64,000 nucleotides of DNA from an uncultured Dokdonella sp. (GCA_934526015.1 CAKSZY010000002.1:186001-250000), one strand, 5' to 3'; positions 19,773 through 30,231 are shown, numbered from the stretch's first letter. Notes: a model not told the origin generated them from the sequence alone. A program made the numbers and translations.

Positions 19773-21107
19773 ATGAACGAGTTTTTCGGCTCCGTCTGGT
19801 GGCTCATCGTCACCCTCGGCCTGCTCATCACCTTCCACGAATACGGCCACTACGCGATCGCGCGCCTGTGCGGGGTCAAGGTGCTGCGGTTTTCGGTCGG
19901 CTTCGGCAAGCCGCTGTGGTCGCGCCGCGACCGTGCCGGCACCGAGTTCGCGATCGCCGCGATCCCGCTCGGCGGCTACGTGAAGTTCCTCGACGAACGC
20001 GAGGGCGAAGTCGCCCCCGGCGAGGTCACCCAGGCCTTCAACCGCAAGACGGTCGGCCAGCGCATGGCCATCGTCGCCGCCGGCCCGGTGTTCAACCTGG
20101 TGTTCGCCGTCGCTGCCTTCTGGCTGATGTTCGTGGTCGGCAAGCCCGACTTCCAGGCCGTCGTGGCCACTCCGCAGGGGGTCGCGGCCGAAGCCGGCAT
20201 GCAGGCCGGCGACCGCATCGTGCGGGTCGGCGAAACTGCGGTCGGCTCGTGGAGCGAGGCCATGCAGGCGCTCGGCGAGGGCGCGATCCGCCGTGCCGAC
20301 ACCCGCGTCGAGGTGGTCACGGCCGGCGGCGCCAGCGCCGAGCGCACCCTCGCCTTCGCCCGCCTGCCGGCCGAACTGGGCGGACGCGAGCTGTTCGGCC
20401 GCATCGGCCTCGGCGTGTACGTGCCGGCGACCATCGGCCTGGTCGAGCCGGCCAGCCCGGCCGCCGGCGCCGGACTTCGCGAAGGCGACCAGGTGCTGCG
20501 CATCAATGGCCGCGCCGTGGCCGGTTTCGACGACATCGCCCGCATCGTTCCCGAGGAGGCGGCCGGCAATCCGCGCCTGTCGCTGGTGGTGCGCCGTGAC
20601 GGCCGCGAGATCGACGTCGACCTGGTCGCCCTGGCCAGCGAGGCCGACGGGCGCACGCGCTACCGCATCGGCATCGGCGCGGTCGGGCCCGGACGCGCCA
20701 CCGCGCAATACGGCCCGCTGGAAGCGATCCCGCAGGCCTTCGCGCAGACCTGGAAGAGCACCACCAGCGCGCTGGCCACGATCAAGCTGCTGGTGGTCGG
20801 ACAGGTCGGCCTCGAAAACCTCTCCGGCCCGATCACGATCGCCCGAGCCGCCAACTACTCGGCCCGCGCCGGCCTGCCGTCGTTCCTCGAATTCCTCGCC
20901 CTGATCTCGTTGTCGCTGGCAATCATGAACCTGCTGCCGATCCCGATCTTGGACGGCGGACACCTGCTGTATTACCTTATCGAATTGGTCAAAGGCAGTC
21001 CTGTGAGCGAGCGCACGATGATCGCCGGCCAGTACGTGGGCCTGATGATGCTGGTCGCCTTGATGGGACTGGTGTTCTACAACGACATCCTGCGCCCGCA
21101 GTTCTGA
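19773..21107 (+). CDS. rseP: Site-2 intramembrane zinc protease
   Basis: 444 residues. Members cut RseA after DegS to release sigma E and also clear signal-peptide remnants in the inner membrane. The zinc motif HEYGH is in the first transmembrane helix (about residues 23-27), with the LDG partner motif (PIPILDGGHLLYY) near residue 390. Two PDZ domains lie between helices, at about 115-200 and 205-290; GRAVAGFDD belongs to the second. ATG 19773 is favoured over the TTG three codons upstream. It sits just before bamA, matching its envelope-stress role. Confidence 0.96.
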   Translation: MNEFFGSVWWLIVTLGLLITFHEYGHYAIARLCGVKVLRFSVGFGKPLWSRRDRAGTEFAIAAIPLGGYVKFLDEREGEVAPGEVTQAFNRKTVGQRMAIVAAGPVFNLVFAVAAFWLMFVVGKPDFQAVVATPQGVAAEAGMQAGDRIVRVGETAVGSWSEAMQALGEGAIRRADTRVEVVTAGGASAERTLAFARLPAELGGRELFGRIGLGVYVPATIGLVEPASPAAGAGLREGDQVLRINGRAVAGFDDIARIVPEEAAGNPRLSLVVRRDGREIDVDLVALASEADGRTRYRIGIGAVGPGRATAQYGPLEAIPQAFAQTWKSTTSALATIKLLVVGQVGLENLSGPITIARAANYSARAGLPSFLEFLALISLSLAIMNLLPIPILDGGHLLYYLIELVKGSPVSERTMIAGQYVGLMMLVALMGLVFYNDILRPQF

Positions 21108-21192
21108 ACGGGCTCCTCCCCGAACAACAACGATGGTTGGCGTCGGCCCGGTCGGCGACTGCCTGCCGGTTCCGCACCCTACGGAAGTGACG

Positions 21193-23547
21193 ATGAAGCG
21201 TATCGCCGCCCTGCTCCTGCTTGCCTGGCTCGGTTCCAGGGACGTTCTGGCCTTCGAGAGTTTCCGCGTCGCCGACATCCGCATCGACGGCCTCTCGCGC
21301 ATCGCCCAGGGCACGGTGTTCACCTACCTGCCGGTCGAGAAGGGCGACACGCTGACCACCGAGCGTGCCGAGCAGGCGATCCGCGCGCTGTACCGGACCG
21401 GCTTCTTCAACGACGTCAGCCTCAGCCGCCAGGGCGACATCCTCGTCGTCACCCTGCAGGAGCGCCCGTCGATCTCCAAGATCGCCATCCGCGGCAACAA
21501 GGACCTCAAGGAAGACGACCTGCGCAAGGGCCTCAAGGGCATCGGCCTGGTCGAGGGCGAGGCCTTCGATCGCCTCAAGCTCGATTCCGTGCAGCAGGAA
21601 CTGACCCGCCAGTACTACAACCGCGGCAAGTACAACGTCGCCGTCAAGACGGCCGTGGTCAACCTCGACCGCAACCGCGTCGAGGTCGCGATCAACATCA
21701 CCGAAGGCAAGCCGGCGAAGATCAAGCACCTCAACATCGTCGGCAACGAATCGTTCAAGGCCAAGGCGATCCGCGAGGACTTCCAGTCCGACACCACCAA
21801 CTGGACATCCTGGTACTCCAAGGACGACCAGTACTCGCGCGAGAAGATGTCGGGCGACCTCGAGCGCCTGTCCTCGTTCTACCTCGACCGCGGCTATGTC
21901 GATTTCGCCGTCGACTCGACCCAGGTGTCGATCAGCCCCGACAAGCGGCGCATGTACGTCACCGCCAACATCATCGAGGGCGAGGTCTACACGGTCACCG
22001 ACATCAAGCTGACCGGCGACCTCATCCTCAAGGATGCCGACCTGCGCAAGCAGCTCTCGATCGCCACCGGCGAGATCTTCTCGCGCCGCAAGGTCGAGCA
22101 GTCGGCCGACGCGATCACCTCGGTGCTGTCGAACATCGGCTACGCCTTTGCCCAGGTCAACCCGGTCCCCGAGATCGACCGCGACAAGCGCGAGGTCGGG
22201 CTCAATTTCCAGATCGACCCCGGCAAGCGCGTCTACGTGCGCCGCATCGCCTTCAAGGGCAACCTGCACACGGAAGACGAGGTCCTGCGCCGCGAGATGC
22301 GCCAGCTCGAGGGCGCCTGGTACTCGCAGGCGGCGATCGACCGCTCGAAGATCCGCCTGCAGCGACTCGGCTACTTCAAGTCTGTCAACATCGAAACGCC
22401 GCGCGTGGCCGGCTCCGACGACCAGGTCGACATCGAGGTGGCGATCGAGGAGCAGCCGTCCGGCAGCTTCACCTTCGGCCTCGGCTATTCGCAGGTGCAG
22501 GGCCTGATCACCAGCATCGCCGTGCAGCAGGCCAACTTCTTCGGCACCGGCGACCGCATCGGCATCACCCTGCAGCGCAGCTCCTACCTGAAGCGCTACA
22601 ACCTGTCGTACTACGAACCCTACCTCACCGACGACGCGCTCGGCCTCGGCTACGACATCAGCCACCGCGAACTCGATGCCGGCGAGGCGAACATCGCCAA
22701 CTACCTGACCAACTCGGACTCGTTCAGCACCTACCTCGGATTCCCGCTGACCGAGAACGACACGCTGAACACGCGCTTCGGCATCAGCCAGACGACCATC
22801 AACACCTATGTCGGCGCGACCCCGCAGCAGTTCATCGACTACATCATCGCCCTCGGCAGCCGCACCTTCCACGTCTGGAACATGGAGCTTTCCTGGGCTC
22901 ACGACACGCGCAACAAGTACTGGAACCCGACCCGCGGTTCGCTGCAGACGGTTTCCTTCGAGACCACCCTGCCGGGCTCGACGGTCGAGTACTTCAAGTT
23001 CAACTACCGCTATTCGCACTACCTGCCGATCACCGAGAAGCTGACCTTCCTCGGCACCGCCTCGATCGGCTACGGCGGCAGCTACCGCGGCAAGTACCGC
23101 ACGGTGGTCGACGCCGGCCAGGATCCGCCGGTCACCACCGAATACGGCGCGCGCGGCCTGCCGTTCTTCGAGAACTTCTTCGCCGGCGGCGCCTCCGACG
23201 TGCGCGGCTTCCGCGACAACACGCTCGGCCCGGTCGACGAGACGCGCGGCTACCGGCAGCCGCTCGGCGGCGCATTCAAGACGGTGGCCACCGCCGAAGT
23301 CATCTTCCCGACCCCGTTCGTGAAGGAAAGCGACAACACCACGCGACTGTCCTGGTTCCTCGACGTCGGCAACGTGTTCAAGGACTACAACGCCTTCGAC
23401 GCCGACGATCTGCGCGCGTCGACCGGCCTGTCGTTCCAGTGGCGTTCGCCGATGGGTCCGATCGTCGTCAGCTTCGCCACGCCGCTGCGCAAGAAGGACG
23501 GCGACGAGACGGAAACGATCCAGTTCTCCTTCGGACCGCAGTTCTAA
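21193..23547 (+). CDS. bamA: Outer membrane protein assembly factor BamA
   Basis: 784 residues. It is the essential outer-membrane insertase for beta-barrel proteins. A signal peptide (MKRIAALLLLAWLGSRDVLA) is followed by five POTRA domains to about residue 410 and then a 16-strand barrel. The lid-loop motif VRGFRDNTLGP is present near residue 665, and the protein ends with a terminal aromatic beta-signal (IQFSFGPQF). ATG 21193 is chosen since the signal peptide begins there and GGAAG lies upstream; a start 60 bp earlier would mask the signal peptide. Confidence 0.97.
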   Translation: MKRIAALLLLAWLGSRDVLAFESFRVADIRIDGLSRIAQGTVFTYLPVEKGDTLTTERAEQAIRALYRTGFFNDVSLSRQGDILVVTLQERPSISKIAIRGNKDLKEDDLRKGLKGIGLVEGEAFDRLKLDSVQQELTRQYYNRGKYNVAVKTAVVNLDRNRVEVAINITEGKPAKIKHLNIVGNESFKAKAIREDFQSDTTNWTSWYSKDDQYSREKMSGDLERLSSFYLDRGYVDFAVDSTQVSISPDKRRMYVTANIIEGEVYTVTDIKLTGDLILKDADLRKQLSIATGEIFSRRKVEQSADAITSVLSNIGYAFAQVNPVPEIDRDKREVGLNFQIDPGKRVYVRRIAFKGNLHTEDEVLRREMRQLEGAWYSQAAIDRSKIRLQRLGYFKSVNIETPRVAGSDDQVDIEVAIEEQPSGSFTFGLGYSQVQGLITSIAVQQANFFGTGDRIGITLQRSSYLKRYNLSYYEPYLTDDALGLGYDISHRELDAGEANIANYLTNSDSFSTYLGFPLTENDTLNTRFGISQTTINTYVGATPQQFIDYIIALGSRTFHVWNMELSWAHDTRNKYWNPTRGSLQTVSFETTLPGSTVEYFKFNYRYSHYLPITEKLTFLGTASIGYGGSYRGKYRTVVDAGQDPPVTTEYGARGLPFFENFFAGGASDVRGFRDNTLGPVDETRGYRQPLGGAFKTVATAEVIFPTPFVKESDNTTRLSWFLDVGNVFKDYNAFDADDLRASTGLSFQWRSPMGPIVVSFATPLRKKDGDETETIQFSFGPQF

Positions 23548-23610
23548 CCGTTAAGATCGCCGGCAGGGACCCGGCGCAACGAGGCGCGGTCGTCGACTGG
23601 AGGGGAACGG

Positions 23611-24159
23611 GTGGCGCGAAGCGGACCATGGACAGCGATGCCCCGGGCGCTGCTTGTCGCGGCCGCGCTCGGCTTCGCGCCGTCCGCGCCGGCCGAAGAA
23701 GCCGGCCTGCGCGTCGGTTACGTGGACATGAAGCGCCTGCTCGACAATGCCCCGCAGGTGGTCGCCGGCCGCCAGAAGCTCGAACTCGAGTTCGCCCCGC
23801 GCGACAGCGCGCTGGCCGAAGACGAGCGCCGCCTGGCCACGCTGCGCTCGCGCCAGGAACGCGACGGAGCGGGCCTGGAACGCAGCGAGGCCGAAGCCCT
23901 CAAGCGCGAGATCGATGCGCTCGATCGTTCGATCCGGCGCAACCGCGACAACCTGCGCATCGAACTGAAGGCGCGCAGCGACCAGGAACTCGACCGCAGC
24001 TGGCGCGAGATCAACAACGCGGTCGTCGAATTCGCCCGTGAACAGGACATCGACCTGATCGTGCCGAGCCCGGTGGTCTACGCGAACCCGCGCATCGACA
24101 TCACCGACCAGGTCCTCGAGCGCCTCAAGCGCCAGTACGCGGGCCGCACCCCGCCATGA
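23611..24159 (+). CDS. skp: Skp/OmpH-family periplasmic chaperone
   Basis: 182 residues. A signal peptide (about 10-29, ending APAEE) precedes VGYVDMKRLLDNAPQV, the conserved start of mature Skp, then a long charged coiled coil (about 60-140) and a C-terminal beta segment. Skp trimers hold unfolded outer membrane proteins on the way to BamA, encoded 63 bp upstream. GTG 23611 has GGAGGGGAA five bases before it; ATG 23638 is a possible shorter start. The stop overlaps the lpxD start by 4 bp. Confidence 0.93.
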   Translation: MARSGPWTAMPRALLVAAALGFAPSAPAEEAGLRVGYVDMKRLLDNAPQVVAGRQKLELEFAPRDSALAEDERRLATLRSRQERDGAGLERSEAEALKREIDALDRSIRRNRDNLRIELKARSDQELDRSWREINNAVVEFAREQDIDLIVPSPVVYANPRIDITDQVLERLKRQYAGRTPP

Positions 24160-25184
24160 GCAACAGCGGCTTCACCGTGACGGAGCTCGGCGAACGCTTC
24201 GGCCTCGCCGTGCGCGGCGACGGCACGCGCCGCATCGACGGCGTCGCCACCCTCGCCGGCGCCGCTGCCGGCGACCTCGGCTTCCTCGCCAACCCGCGCT
24301 ATCGATCCCAGCTCGCCACCAGCGCGGCCGGTGCGGTCGTCGTCGGCGAAGCCGACGCCGACGCCGAGGGAAACTCCGCGCGCCTGGTCGCGGCCAACCC
24401 CTATGTCGCCTTCGCCCGCATCGCCGCGCTGTTCGAACGGCGTCCGGCGGCACTGCCGGGCGTGCATGCCAGCGCGGTCGTGGCGGCCACCGCGCGGATC
24501 GCGCCGGGCGCCTCGGTCGGCCCGCTGTGCGTGATCGAGGACGACGCGGTCATCGGCGAGGGCGTCGTGCTCGGCCCGCACTGCGTGATCGGCCGTGAAT
24601 GCGAGGTCGGCGCGCAGTCGCGCCTGGTTGCGCGGGTGACTCTCGTCGGGCGCGTGCGCCTCGGCCGCCGCGTGCTGATCCATCCCGGTGCCGTGCTCGG
24701 CGCCGACGGCTTCGGCCTCGCCTTCGACCGCGACCACTGGATCAAGGTGCCGCAGCTCGGCGGCGTCGTCGTCGGCGACGACTGCGAGATCGGCGCCAAC
24801 ACGACCATCGACCGCGGCGCCCTCGACGACACCGTGCTCGAGGAGGACGTGCGCCTCGACAACCAGATCCAGATCGCCCACAACGTGCGCATCGGCGCGC
24901 ACACCGCGATCGCAGGCTGCGCGGCGGTCGCCGGCAGCGCGAACATCGGACGACACTGCCTGATCGGCGGGGCGGCTGGCATACTGGGCCATTTGACGGT
25001 GGCCGATCGGGTCACCATCACCGCGATGAGCCTGGTCACCCGTTCCATCCGCGAGGCAGGCGAATACTCATCGGGTTCGCCGCTCCAGGAAAGCCGGCTC
25101 TGGCGACGCAATGCGGCGCGCATCAGGCACCTCGATGAACTGGCCCGACGCATCGCGGCCATCGACAAGGGAAGCTCGCAATGA
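24156..25184 (+). CDS. lpxD: UDP-3-O-(3-hydroxyacyl)glucosamine N-acyltransferase
   Basis: 342 residues. Third step of lipid A synthesis: transfers a 3-hydroxyacyl chain from ACP to the 2-amino group. An N-terminal uridine-binding domain (to about 100) is followed by hexapeptide repeats forming the left-handed beta helix. The catalytic His is in [15 protein letters not shown] near residue 245, and a C-terminal helical tail closes the protein. The start overlaps skp and the stop overlaps fabZ, each by 4 bp. Confidence 0.97.
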   Translation: MSNSGFTVTELGERFGLAVRGDGTRRIDGVATLAGAAAGDLGFLANPRYRSQLATSAAGAVVVGEADADAEGNSARLVAANPYVAFARIAALFERRPAALPGVHASAVVAATARIAPGASVGPLCVIEDDAVIGEGVVLGPHCVIGRECEVGAQSRLVARVTLVGRVRLGRRVLIHPGAVLGADGFGLAFDRDHWIKVPQLGGVVVGDDCEIGANTTIDRGALDDTVLEEDVRLDNQIQIAHNVRIGAHTAIAGCAAVAGSANIGRHCLIGGAAGILGHLTVADRVTITAMSLVTRSIREAGEYSSGSPLQESRLWRRNAARIRHLDELARRIAAIDKGSSQ

Positions 25185-25657
25185 CGACACCGAACACCCC
25201 TCCCGCGCCCGCCGAGATGATCGACGTGAAGCGCATCACCCAGTTGCTGCCACACCGCTATCCGTTCCTGCTGATCGACCGGGTGCTGTCGTGGGAGCCG
25301 GGCAAGCGCCTCGTCGCGCTGAAGAACGTGACCTTCAACGAACCGTTCTTCCAGGGCCACTTCCCCGGCCATCCGGTCATGCCGGGCGTGCTGGTGATCG
25401 AGGCCCTGGCCCAGGCTTCGGGTGCACTCGTGCAGCTTTCGGCCACCGACGATCCGAACCAGCCGGCGTTGTTCTATCTAGTCAAGATCGACAAGGCGCG
25501 CTTCAGCCGGGTCGTCGTGCCGGGCGACCAGCTCGTGCTCGAGGTCGAGCAGAAGCGCACGCTGAAGCGCATGGGCCTGTTCCGGGGCCAGGCCAAGGTC
25601 GACGGCGAGGTGGTCGCCGAGGCCGAACTGCTCTGCGCCGAGCGGAGGGACGGATGA
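25181..25657 (+). CDS. fabZ: 3-hydroxyacyl-ACP dehydratase FabZ
   Basis: 158 residues. Dehydrates 3-hydroxyacyl-ACP in fatty acid elongation and competes with LpxA/LpxD for the hydroxyacyl-ACP pool. Hot-dog-fold motifs are intact: [15 protein letters not shown] near residue 24, and [20 protein letters not shown] with the catalytic His, then the Glu of [10 protein letters not shown]. Its place between lpxD and lpxA is the standard one. The stop overlaps lpxA in ATGA. Confidence 0.97.
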   Translation: MTTPNTPPAPAEMIDVKRITQLLPHRYPFLLIDRVLSWEPGKRLVALKNVTFNEPFFQGHFPGHPVMPGVLVIEALAQASGALVQLSATDDPNQPALFYLVKIDKARFSRVVVPGDQLVLEVEQKRTLKRMGLFRGQAKVDGEVVAEAELLCAERRDG

Positions 25658-26424
25658 TCCATCCAAGCGCAATCGTCGATCCGCAGGCGCGGATCGGCAG
25701 CGGCGTCAGCATCGGCGCCTACAGCATCATCGGTGCCGACGTCGAGATCGGCGAGGGCACCACGATCGGTCCGCACGTGGTCATTGAGGGCCCGACCCGG
25801 ATCGGCCGCGAGAACCGCATCTGGCAGTTCGCCTCGCTCGGCGCGGCGCCGCAGGACAAGAAGTTCCATGGCGAACGCTCGCGCCTGGAGATCGGCGACC
25901 GCAACGTCATCCGCGAGTTCGTCACCTTCAACCGCGGCACCGCCGACGATGCCGGCGTGACCCGGATCGGCAACGACAACTGGCTGATGGCCTACGTGCA
26001 TATCGCCCACGACTGCGTGGTCGGCAACCACGCGATCTTCTCCAACGCCGCCTCCCTCGCCGGCCACGTCGTCGTCGACGACTGGGTCATCCTCGGCGGC
26101 TTCACCCTCGTCCACCAGTTCTGCCAGATCGGCGCGCACGCCTTCACCGCGATGGGCGCGATCATCAACCGCGATGTGCCGCCGTACGTCACCGTCGCCG
26201 GCAGCTTCGCCGAACCGAAGGGCATCAATTCCGAGGGCCTGCGCCGGCGCGGCTATTCGTCCGAGCGCATCATGGCGATCAAGCGCGCCTACCGCACGCT
26301 GTACATGTCGGGTCTGCCGCTGGCCGATGCGCGCAGCGAACTGGCGCGCGCCGCGGAAGGCGCGCCGGACGTGCGCCTCATGCTCGATTTCATCGAACGC
26401 AGCCAGCGCTCGCTGGTGCGTTGA
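25654..26424 (+). CDS. lpxA: UDP-N-acetylglucosamine 3-O-acyltransferase
   Basis: 256 residues. First step of lipid A synthesis, adding a 3-hydroxyacyl group to UDP-GlcNAc; a soluble trimeric left-handed beta helix. Hexapeptide repeats run from residue 2 to about 185, with the catalytic His in [13 protein letters not shown] near 123 and a helical C-terminus. GGAGGGACGG just before ATG 25654 sets the start. In relatives lpxB follows directly; here a 207-bp inverted repeat separates them. Confidence 0.97.
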   Translation: MIHPSAIVDPQARIGSGVSIGAYSIIGADVEIGEGTTIGPHVVIEGPTRIGRENRIWQFASLGAAPQDKKFHGERSRLEIGDRNVIREFVTFNRGTADDAGVTRIGNDNWLMAYVHIAHDCVVGNHAIFSNAASLAGHVVVDDWVILGGFTLVHQFCQIGAHAFTAMGAIINRDVPPYVTVAGSFAEPKGINSEGLRRRGYSSERIMAIKRAYRTLYMSGLPLADARSELARAAEGAPDVRLMLDFIERSQRSLVR

Positions 26425-26630
26425 GGGGCTAGGGGCTAGGGGCTAGGGGCTAGGGACTAGAGACGAGGGACTAGGGACTAGGGGCTAGGGTGAGGGGTGA
26501 GGGGCGAGGGCTCGAAAACCGCGCGCCGCGCTCCGCTTTCAAGGCCAGAATCTTGCTGCGATGTTCGATTGTCGAGCCCTCGCCCCTCGCCCTCGCCCCT
26601 AGTCGCTAGCCCCTCGTCCCTCGCCCTCGG
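26424..26630. repeat. Large inverted repeat with degenerate GGGGCTA heptads (element 2)
   Basis: Same design as 13035-13235. The left arm (26424-26515) has GGGGCTA units that decay into GGGACTA, GAGACGA and GAGGGGT variants. The right arm (26572-26630) is the complement with units such as CCCTCGC and CCCCTAG. The inner stem is AGGGCTCGA (26507-26515) with TCGAGCCCT (26572-26580), differing from element 1 by one compensated base pair. The 56-nt spacer is unrelated in sequence to element 1. It lies between lpxA and lpxB, where it could act on transcription or message stability. Confidence 0.88.
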
Positions 26631-26643
26631 CCACCCACCTCCC

Positions 26644-27795
26644 ATGCACTCCCCTGCCACCCCGCCCCTCTACATCCTCGTCGCCGGCGAAGCCTCCGGC
26701 GATCTGCTCGGCGCGGGGCTGATCGAGGCGCTGCGTGCGCGGGTTCCCGCTGCGCGCTTCGCCGGAATCGGCGGGCCACGCATGGTGGCGGCCGGGCTCG
26801 AGGCCTGGCATGCGGCCGACAAGCTCGCGGTGATGGGCCTGGTCGAAGTGCTGCGCCACCTGCCGGAGCTGCTGCGCATCCGCGGCGACGTGCGCAAGCG
26901 GACGCTGGCGGCGCGCCCGCAGGCCTTCATCGGCATCGATGCTCCCGACTTCAACCTGCCGCTGGAACGCCGCCTCAAGCAGGCCGGCATCCACACGATC
27001 CATTACGTCAGTCCGTCGATCTGGGCCTGGCGCGAACGACGCGCGGCGAAGATCGGGGAAAGTGCCGATCGCGTGCTCTGCCTGTTTCCGATGGAGCCGG
27101 CCGTGTACGCACGCCACGGCGTCGACGCGCGCTTCGTCGGCCATCCGCTTGCCGATGCCTTTGCGCTGCGGCCGGACCAGGATGCCGCGCGCAAGGCTCT
27201 CGGCCTGGCGGCCGGCCATCCCGTGCTCGCCCTGTTGCCGGGCAGCCGGCTCGGCGAGATCCGCCGCCTCGGCAGCGATTTCATCGCCGCGGCCAGCCGG
27301 CTCGCGCAGCGCATCCCCGGGCTGGAAGTCGTCGCGCCGATGGCCAACCCGGCCTGCCGCGAGGCCTTCACCGCCCTGCTCGCCGGCAGTCCGCTGCCGC
27401 CGCAGCGCGTGCATGTCATCGACGGTCGCGCACACGAGGCGATGATCGCCGCCGACGCCGTGCTGGTTGTCTCCGGCACGGCCGCGCTCGAAGCCATGCT
27501 GGCCAAGCGGCCGATGGTGGTCGCCTACCGACTGGCCTGGCTCACCCATCGCATCGTCACCGGACTCGGCCTGCTCAAGGTCGAGCGCTATTCGCTGCCG
27601 AACCATCTGGCCGGGCGCGAACTCGTGCGCGAACTCATGCAGGATGCATGCACGCCGGCGGCACTGGCCGATGCGCTGGAACCGTTCCTGCAGGCACGGC
27701 GCATCGATCCCGACCTGCTTGCCGAATACGAGCGCCTGCATCGGCTGCTCGGCGGCGACGCCGATCGCCACGCGGCCGAAGCCGTACTCTCGTGA
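26644..27795 (+). CDS. lpxB: Lipid-A-disaccharide synthase
   Basis: 383 residues (E. coli 382). Condenses UDP-2,3-diacylglucosamine with lipid X to the lipid A disaccharide; GT19 family, peripheral inner membrane. The N-terminal LYILVAGEASGDLLGAGL is the family signature, with IGIDAPDFNLPLE near residue 97, YVSPSIWAWRERR near 122 and the nucleotide-binding SGTAALEAMLAKRPMVVAYR segment near 280. Start ATG 26644 is 14 bp after the repeat and matches the family start; no clear ribosome binding site is seen in the C-rich sequence before it. Confidence 0.96.
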   Translation: MHSPATPPLYILVAGEASGDLLGAGLIEALRARVPAARFAGIGGPRMVAAGLEAWHAADKLAVMGLVEVLRHLPELLRIRGDVRKRTLAARPQAFIGIDAPDFNLPLERRLKQAGIHTIHYVSPSIWAWRERRAAKIGESADRVLCLFPMEPAVYARHGVDARFVGHPLADAFALRPDQDAARKALGLAAGHPVLALLPGSRLGEIRRLGSDFIAAASRLAQRIPGLEVVAPMANPACREAFTALLAGSPLPPQRVHVIDGRAHEAMIAADAVLVVSGTAALEAMLAKRPMVVAYRLAWLTHRIVTGLGLLKVERYSLPNHLAGRELVRELMQDACTPAALADALEPFLQARRIDPDLLAEYERLHRLLGGDADRHAAEAVLS

Positions 27796-27814
27796 CCACG
27801 CAGTCGATGCGCGG

Positions 27815-29575
27815 ATGAACGAGGCACTGCCCGCGCCGTCCTCTCCCGATCGGCACGCCGCCCGGCGGCGGCGGCGGCGACTGCTGCGTTTCCTCGCCGT
27901 CGCGGCCTTCCTTGCCCTGCTCGGCCTCGTGCCGCTGACGGAAAAGGCATGGCTGGAAAAGGCCTACGGGCTCGTCATCGTCTGTTCGACGATGCTGTTC
28001 CTGCTGTTCGTCAGCGCACGCCTCGCCTTCGCCCTGCTGCTGACCACCCTGGTCTACGGCCTGCTGGCCGGGATCAGCATGCTGAAGTTCGAATACCTGC
28101 TGACTCCGGTGCTGGCACCGGATCTGCGCTACACGCTCAACCGCGACACCCTCGAGCTGATCGGCCGCTACCCGATCCTGCTTGCCGTCAGCCTGCTGAC
28201 CGCGGCCTTGATCCCGTTGTTGCTGCTGCCGGCGTGGCTCGGCGAGTCGACCCAGGGCTGGACGCGGCAGGGCCGTGCCCGCGCCGCGACGATCCGCATC
28301 ACCGGCGCGCTGGCGTCGGCCGCACTGTTCGCGCTCTGCCTCGCCCCGCAGGGGCCGTTCTCCCGCGTGTTCAACAAGCCGATGTGGGCGACGGTCACCG
28401 ACCGCAGCTTCCTCACTGCCTTTTTCACTTCCTTCAGCGACACCGAGATCCGCCAGCCGGCGGTGATCGGCAAGGTCGACCGCAGCATCGACTGGACACT
28501 CGCCACGCCTGCACGCAAGCCGCGCGCGCGACCGGACGTGTTCGTGGTGCTGGAAGAAAGCACCTTCGATCCGCGCATCCTCAAGGCCTGCACGATCGCG
28601 CCCTGCACGGTGCCGATGTTCGTCCCCGACCGCTACACGCGCGCCCACGGCGCCTTGACCGTGCACACCTTCGGCGGCGGCACCTGGACCAGCGAGTTCG
28701 CCCTGCACACCGGCCTCGCCGACGTGCTGTTCGGCAATGCCGGGCTGTATGCGCCGTACAACCTCGCCCCGCGCGTCGCCTACACCCTGCCGGATGCGTT
28801 CCGCGCCGCCGGCTACCGCACGGTCGCCGTCTACTCGCACAGCGGCACCTTCCTCAACGGCCGCAACGCCTACCTCGAGTACGGCTTCGATGCCTTCCAC
28901 GACGGTACCGACAACGGCCTCGACTGGGACAGCAACGACGAGGACCTGTACCGGGTGCTCATGCGCATCCAGGCCGAGGAGCGCGAAGCGCATCCGGACC
29001 AGCCGCTGTTCGTGTTCACCCTGACCCTGCACCAGCACGGCCCGCACATGACGCCGCTGGCCGAGCTGCCGGCACCCTTCGACCGCCCGCTGTTCCGCGG
29101 CACGTTCAAGCCGGCGGCGCTCGACGACTGGCTGAACCTCAACCTCGGCAACTATCTGGCCCGCGTGCACGAGTCGTCGGCGATGCTGGCCAAGTTGCAG
29201 GAACAGCTCTGGAGTTCGGGGCGGCCGACCGTGCTGATGCATTTCGGCGACCACCAGCCGTCGTTCGACGGCGCCATGCACGTGATCCCCAAGCAGGTTC
29301 CCGCAGCGGCCGGACCGAATTCGAGCCGGGTGACCTACTACATGCTGAAGACCAGCTTCCCGATGCCGGCAACGGCGAAATTCGAGTCGCTCGACATCGT
29401 CTATCTCGGCTCGCTGCTGCTCGACGCGGCCGGAGTGCCGAAGAACGCGTTCTACCAGGCCAACACGCTGCTGCGCGAACGCTGCAAGGGCCGCTACCTG
29501 CAGTGCCGGGACACGCGCTTGCTGACCTCCTACCACGATCACGTTTTCAACGTGCTGAAGGACCTGCGCGAATGA
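27815..29575 (+). CDS. Lipoteichoic-acid-synthase/MdoB-like phosphoglycerol transferase (alkaline phosphatase superfamily)
   Basis: 586 residues. Four or five hydrophobic helices fill residues 20-180; the rest is an extracytoplasmic sulfatase-fold domain. Catalytic residues known from LtaS are all recognisable: Glu248 in VLEESTFD, the nucleophile Thr290 in GGGTWTSEF, and Asp479-His480 in HFGDHQPSF. Family members transfer phosphoglycerol or phosphoethanolamine to membrane-derived oligosaccharides, teichoic acids or lipid A. A Gram-negative with a lipid A operon suggests modification of periplasmic glucans or lipopolysaccharide; the substrate is unknown. It starts 19 bp after lpxB and overlaps rnhB by 4 bp, so it is co-transcribed with lipid A genes. 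It could instead be a phosphoethanolamine transferase. Confidence 0.85.
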   Translation: MNEALPAPSSPDRHAARRRRRRLLRFLAVAAFLALLGLVPLTEKAWLEKAYGLVIVCSTMLFLLFVSARLAFALLLTTLVYGLLAGISMLKFEYLLTPVLAPDLRYTLNRDTLELIGRYPILLAVSLLTAALIPLLLLPAWLGESTQGWTRQGRARAATIRITGALASAALFALCLAPQGPFSRVFNKPMWATVTDRSFLTAFFTSFSDTEIRQPAVIGKVDRSIDWTLATPARKPRARPDVFVVLEESTFDPRILKACTIAPCTVPMFVPDRYTRAHGALTVHTFGGGTWTSEFALHTGLADVLFGNAGLYAPYNLAPRVAYTLPDAFRAAGYRTVAVYSHSGTFLNGRNAYLEYGFDAFHDGTDNGLDWDSNDEDLYRVLMRIQAEEREAHPDQPLFVFTLTLHQHGPHMTPLAELPAPFDRPLFRGTFKPAALDDWLNLNLGNYLARVHESSAMLAKLQEQLWSSGRPTVLMHFGDHQPSFDGAMHVIPKQVPAAAGPNSSRVTYYMLKTSFPMPATAKFESLDIVYLGSLLLDAAGVPKNAFYQANTLLRERCKGRYLQCRDTRLLTSYHDHVFNVLKDLRE

Positions 29576-30189
29576 CCGGTGACCTGTTCGGCGGCATCGC
29601 CGCGATCGATCCGCTGCGCATTGCCGGCGTCGACGAGGCCGGGCGCGGTCCGCTGGCCGGGCCGGTAGTGGTCGCCGCCGTCATCCTCGATCCGGCCCGC
29701 CCGATCCGCGGCCTGGCCGATTCGAAGAAGCTCGGCGAAGCGCGCCGCGAGTCCCTCGCCCTGGCCATCCGCGCGCAGGCGCTGGCGTTTTCGGTGTGCT
29801 TCGTCGAAGCCGACGAAATCGACCGGCTCAACATCCTGCAGGCCTCGCTCACCGGCATGGCGCGCGCCATTGCCGCCCTGCAGCCGCTGCCGCTGCTCGC
29901 CCTCGTCGACGGCAACCGCCTGCCGCAAGGACTGCCCTGCGCGGGCCGCGCGATCGTCGGCGGCGACGCCAGCGTACCGGCGATCAGCGCCGCCTCGATC
30001 CTCGCCAAGACCGCACGCGACGCCCGCATGCGCGAACTCGACGGCATGCATCCAGGCTACGGCTTCGCCCGCCACAAGGGCTATCCGACGCCGGCCCATG
30101 TGGACGCCCTGCGCCAGCTCGGGCCATGCCGCGAACACCGGCGCAGCTTCGCGCCGGTGCGTGAATGCCTGGTGGAATCTGCGTCATAG
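29572..30189 (+). CDS. rnhB: Ribonuclease HII
   Basis: 205 residues. Cuts RNA in RNA-DNA hybrids and at single misincorporated ribonucleotides. The DEDD-type site is visible: [20 protein letters not shown] (Asp-Glu, about residues 17-36), ALVDGNRLP near 118 (Asp) and the [13 protein letters not shown] segment near 140. ATG 29572 overlaps the upstream stop. dnaE follows rnhB directly in Xanthomonas relatives; here about 1.3 kb with a broken secreted-protein gene intervenes. Confidence 0.96.
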   Translation: MTGDLFGGIAAIDPLRIAGVDEAGRGPLAGPVVVAAVILDPARPIRGLADSKKLGEARRESLALAIRAQALAFSVCFVEADEIDRLNILQASLTGMARAIAALQPLPLLALVDGNRLPQGLPCAGRAIVGGDASVPAISAASILAKTARDARMRELDGMHPGYGFARHKGYPTPAHVDALRQLGPCREHRRSFAPVRECLVESAS

Positions 30190-30231
30190 CGCGTTGCAGC
30201 GGAAGCTCCGAAGAAGGCCGCGCGCTTTCGC

